Shown in pieces: positions 62,851 to 64,000 of a DNA stretch of 64,000 nucleotides. Under the pieces are notes generated by a model. That model was not told the DNA's origin. It made no database searches and saw nothing but the letters and a program-made list of their open reading frames with translations. The stretch is taken from NCBI GenBank assembly GCA_020633295.1, contig JACKDW010000012.1, positions 124,001-188,000 of the forward strand, given 5' to 3'. Positions within the stretch are counted from its first letter, which is position 1. Each line of letters opens with the position of its first letter. Both the position numbers and the translations under genes were made by a program. The DNA is from Myxococcales bacterium. Lineage in GTDB: Bacteria; Myxococcota_A; Polyangia; Nannocystales; Nannocystaceae.

Positions 62851-64000
62851 CTAGCCCGGCGGCTCCTGCGGCGGCACCCACAGCCCCTCGAGGTTGAGCC
62901 CGCCCGGGTACCCGTACGACGTCGCCCAGTCGAGCCCCATCACCAAGATCCCGACGGGCGACTCCGCGGTGATGTACTGCTCGCCGTCGACGCAATTCCC
63001 CTCGCCGCCGGCGCCGTCCATGTCCAGCGTCACGTGCCCGTACTCGTAGGCGGTCCCCGGGATCGCGGTGAAGTGATCGTCGGGCACCACGCCGAGGCAG
63101 TCGAGGGTCACCGCCGTGCCCGCCTCGCGCATGATCGTCACGTAGTCGCGCGGGTACGAGGTGTCCGTCAAGAACGGCAGCGCGGTCAGCCACTGCTCGA
63201 CCGGCGGCATCTGGATCATGTACGGATCGCCCGTCGGTCCCTGGTTGCAGGAGTTGGGCTGCGGCGTCTGCTTGATCACGTTGTAGCAGCCCGACATGTA
63301 CTGCACGAGCATGAACGGCTCGTCGCTGTGGGCGGTGAAGCTCTCGGCCGCGGCGAAGCTCTGGAAGTCGCCGACGTTCAGCAGCTCGATCATGTCGCCG
63401 ACGCCGGGGACCGCGGGCTCGAGCTGGATCGTCTGGTTCTCGACCGCCGCGATCACCCGCCAGTAGACCTCCTCGGGCTCCGGGTTGAGCTCGGGCACGC
63501 GGTGCGGGTGGCGGGCCGCGACGTAGTTGTTGCCCCAGCTCGACAGCGGCACGAGCTGCTCCTCGAGGTGGTCGCAGGCGAACCACGGCGGGTCCGGGAT
63601 CAGCGTGCACTCGGCCCCCGAGAACACCGCGACGGGCGCGTCGGCGCCGACGAAGAAGCCGGTCGCGTCCTTGCTCGAGCGGTAGAGCCAGGCGTCGAAG
63701 GCGTCGAGCATCACGTCGCCCTCGGTCGTCGTCACGGTCGTCGCGTCCTGCGTGGCGATCACCGCGATCCAGCCGCCGTTCTCCGAGAGCGCCTTCCAGC
63801 CGGCGCCGATGTACGCGGTGTCGAGCGCGTTGATCGGCAGCAGCAAGCTGGCCTCGGAGACATGAGACGGGCCGCCGCCCACGGGGAACAGCTGCATCGC
63901 CGTCACCGGCACGTTCGACGTCACGCGGAAGGCCGCGAGCGCGTTGAGGCCGGTCCCCGAGAGCATGTGCTGCCCGGGCAGCAGCCCGCCGTCGCCGTTG
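62851..64000 (-). CDS. IgGFc-binding-like surface protein (N-terminus outside window)
   Basis: The frame is open to the window edge, giving at least 383 aa. It contains the IgGFc-binding-domain pattern: VPVTAMQLFPVGGG, LLLPINALDTAYIGAG, WIAVIATQDATTVTTT, PVAVFSGAECTLIP, EEQLVPLSSWGNNYVA and SPVGILVMGLDWATSYGYPG. Such proteins are secreted adhesion-type proteins in myxobacteria. Its stop is 5 nt from the pectate lyase start, so both are in one operon. Confidence 0.85.
   Translation of the reverse strand, partial: NGDGGLLPGQHMLSGTGLNALAAFRVTSNVPVTAMQLFPVGGGPSHVSEASLLLPINALDTAYIGAGWKALSENGGWIAVIATQDATTVTTTEGDVMLDAFDAWLYRSSKDATGFFVGADAPVAVFSGAECTLIPDPPWFACDHLEEQLVPLSSWGNNYVAARHPHRVPELNPEPEEVYWRVIAAVENQTIQLEPAVPGVGDMIELLNVGDFQSFAAAESFTAHSDEPFMLVQYMSGCYNVIKQTPQPNSCNQGPTGDPYMIQMPPVEQWLTALPFLTDTSYPRDYVTIMREAGTAVTLDCLGVVPDDHFTAIPGTAYEYGHVTLDMDGAGGEGNCVDGEQYITAESPVGILVMGLDWATSYGYPGGLNLEGLWVPPQEPPG

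Noticed and set aside
1..64000. tRNA, rRNA, CRISPR arrays, insertion sequences
   Set aside because: Looked for cloverleaf-like, rRNA-like, spaced direct repeats and transposase motifs; none was seen by eye.

Overview
The window looks like chromosome from a Myxococcota bacterium, most likely a Nannocystaceae-type myxobacterium. The reasons are very high GC with strong GC3 codon bias, two proteins ending in MYXO-CTERM-like sorting tails (GCGC, hydrophobic stretch, RRRR), DUF4215 Cys-rich repeats, an ADYC-domain protein, many secreted lipoproteins with Ser/Thr/Gly/Asp-rich linkers after the lipobox, and four Hanks-type Ser/Thr kinases in 64 kb. The genus is inferred from style, not proven. I see no rRNA, tRNA, CRISPR array, insertion sequence or phage block.

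Layout. 1-5 kb: end of a MYXO-CTERM protein, a secreted metalloprotease and an ADYC/GIVFN-repeat protein. 5-10 kb: a TPR Ser/Thr kinase, a sterol-desaturase-family membrane protein and a small membrane protein. 10-15 kb: an ArdA-like protein followed by a 12-bp minisatellite, an FHA protein, an alpha/beta hydrolase, and a TetR gene with an 81-bp tail duplication that diverges from a frameshifted CPBP protease across a paired operator. 15-24 kb: NHL-type lipoprotein, a 21-bp hairpin, a kinase with a cyclic-nucleotide-binding domain, an amidohydrolase, a bacterial PARP with a histone-H1-like tail, a decayed Cys-rich lipoprotein gene and an AbrB-like protein. 24-31 kb: cytochrome P450, a TPR adenylate cyclase and trkH-trkA. 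30-33 kb: a C15-like lipoprotein and a dihaem peroxidase. 33-39 kb: a WD40 kinase, a kinase-globin fusion and a divergent ECF sigma factor. 39-45 kb: secreted beta-propeller, glycosidase-like and FG-GAP lipoproteins. 45-52 kb: a serpin-like/LRR protein, a thioesterase, a LysR/DJ-1/ABM cluster, a lipoprotein and an alkyltransferase-like protein. 52-61 kb: an envelope operon of RND-loop lipoprotein, BamA/TamA-like and TamB-like genes. 61-64 kb: pectate lyase and an IgGFc-binding-like protein.

How the genes work together. Signalling dominates: the kinases carry sensory or interaction domains (TPR, cNMP-binding, WD40, globin) and sit beside an ECF sigma factor, an FHA phosphothreonine reader and an adenylate cyclase whose product could feed the cNMP-binding kinase. 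The second theme is the cell surface: lipoproteins, a protease, a pectate lyase and an outer-membrane assembly operon fit a predatory, polymer-degrading soil bacterium.

The most novel items are a Ser/Thr kinase with a C-terminal globin keeping Tyr-B10, Gln-E7 and His-F8, next to an ECF sigma gene, and a lipoprotein made of the two periplasmic loops of an RND pump with no transmembrane helices, heading a BamA-TamB operon. Several apparent frameshifts (CPBP protease, three in the TamB-like gene) lie in GC-rich or homopolymer tracts and may be assembly errors.
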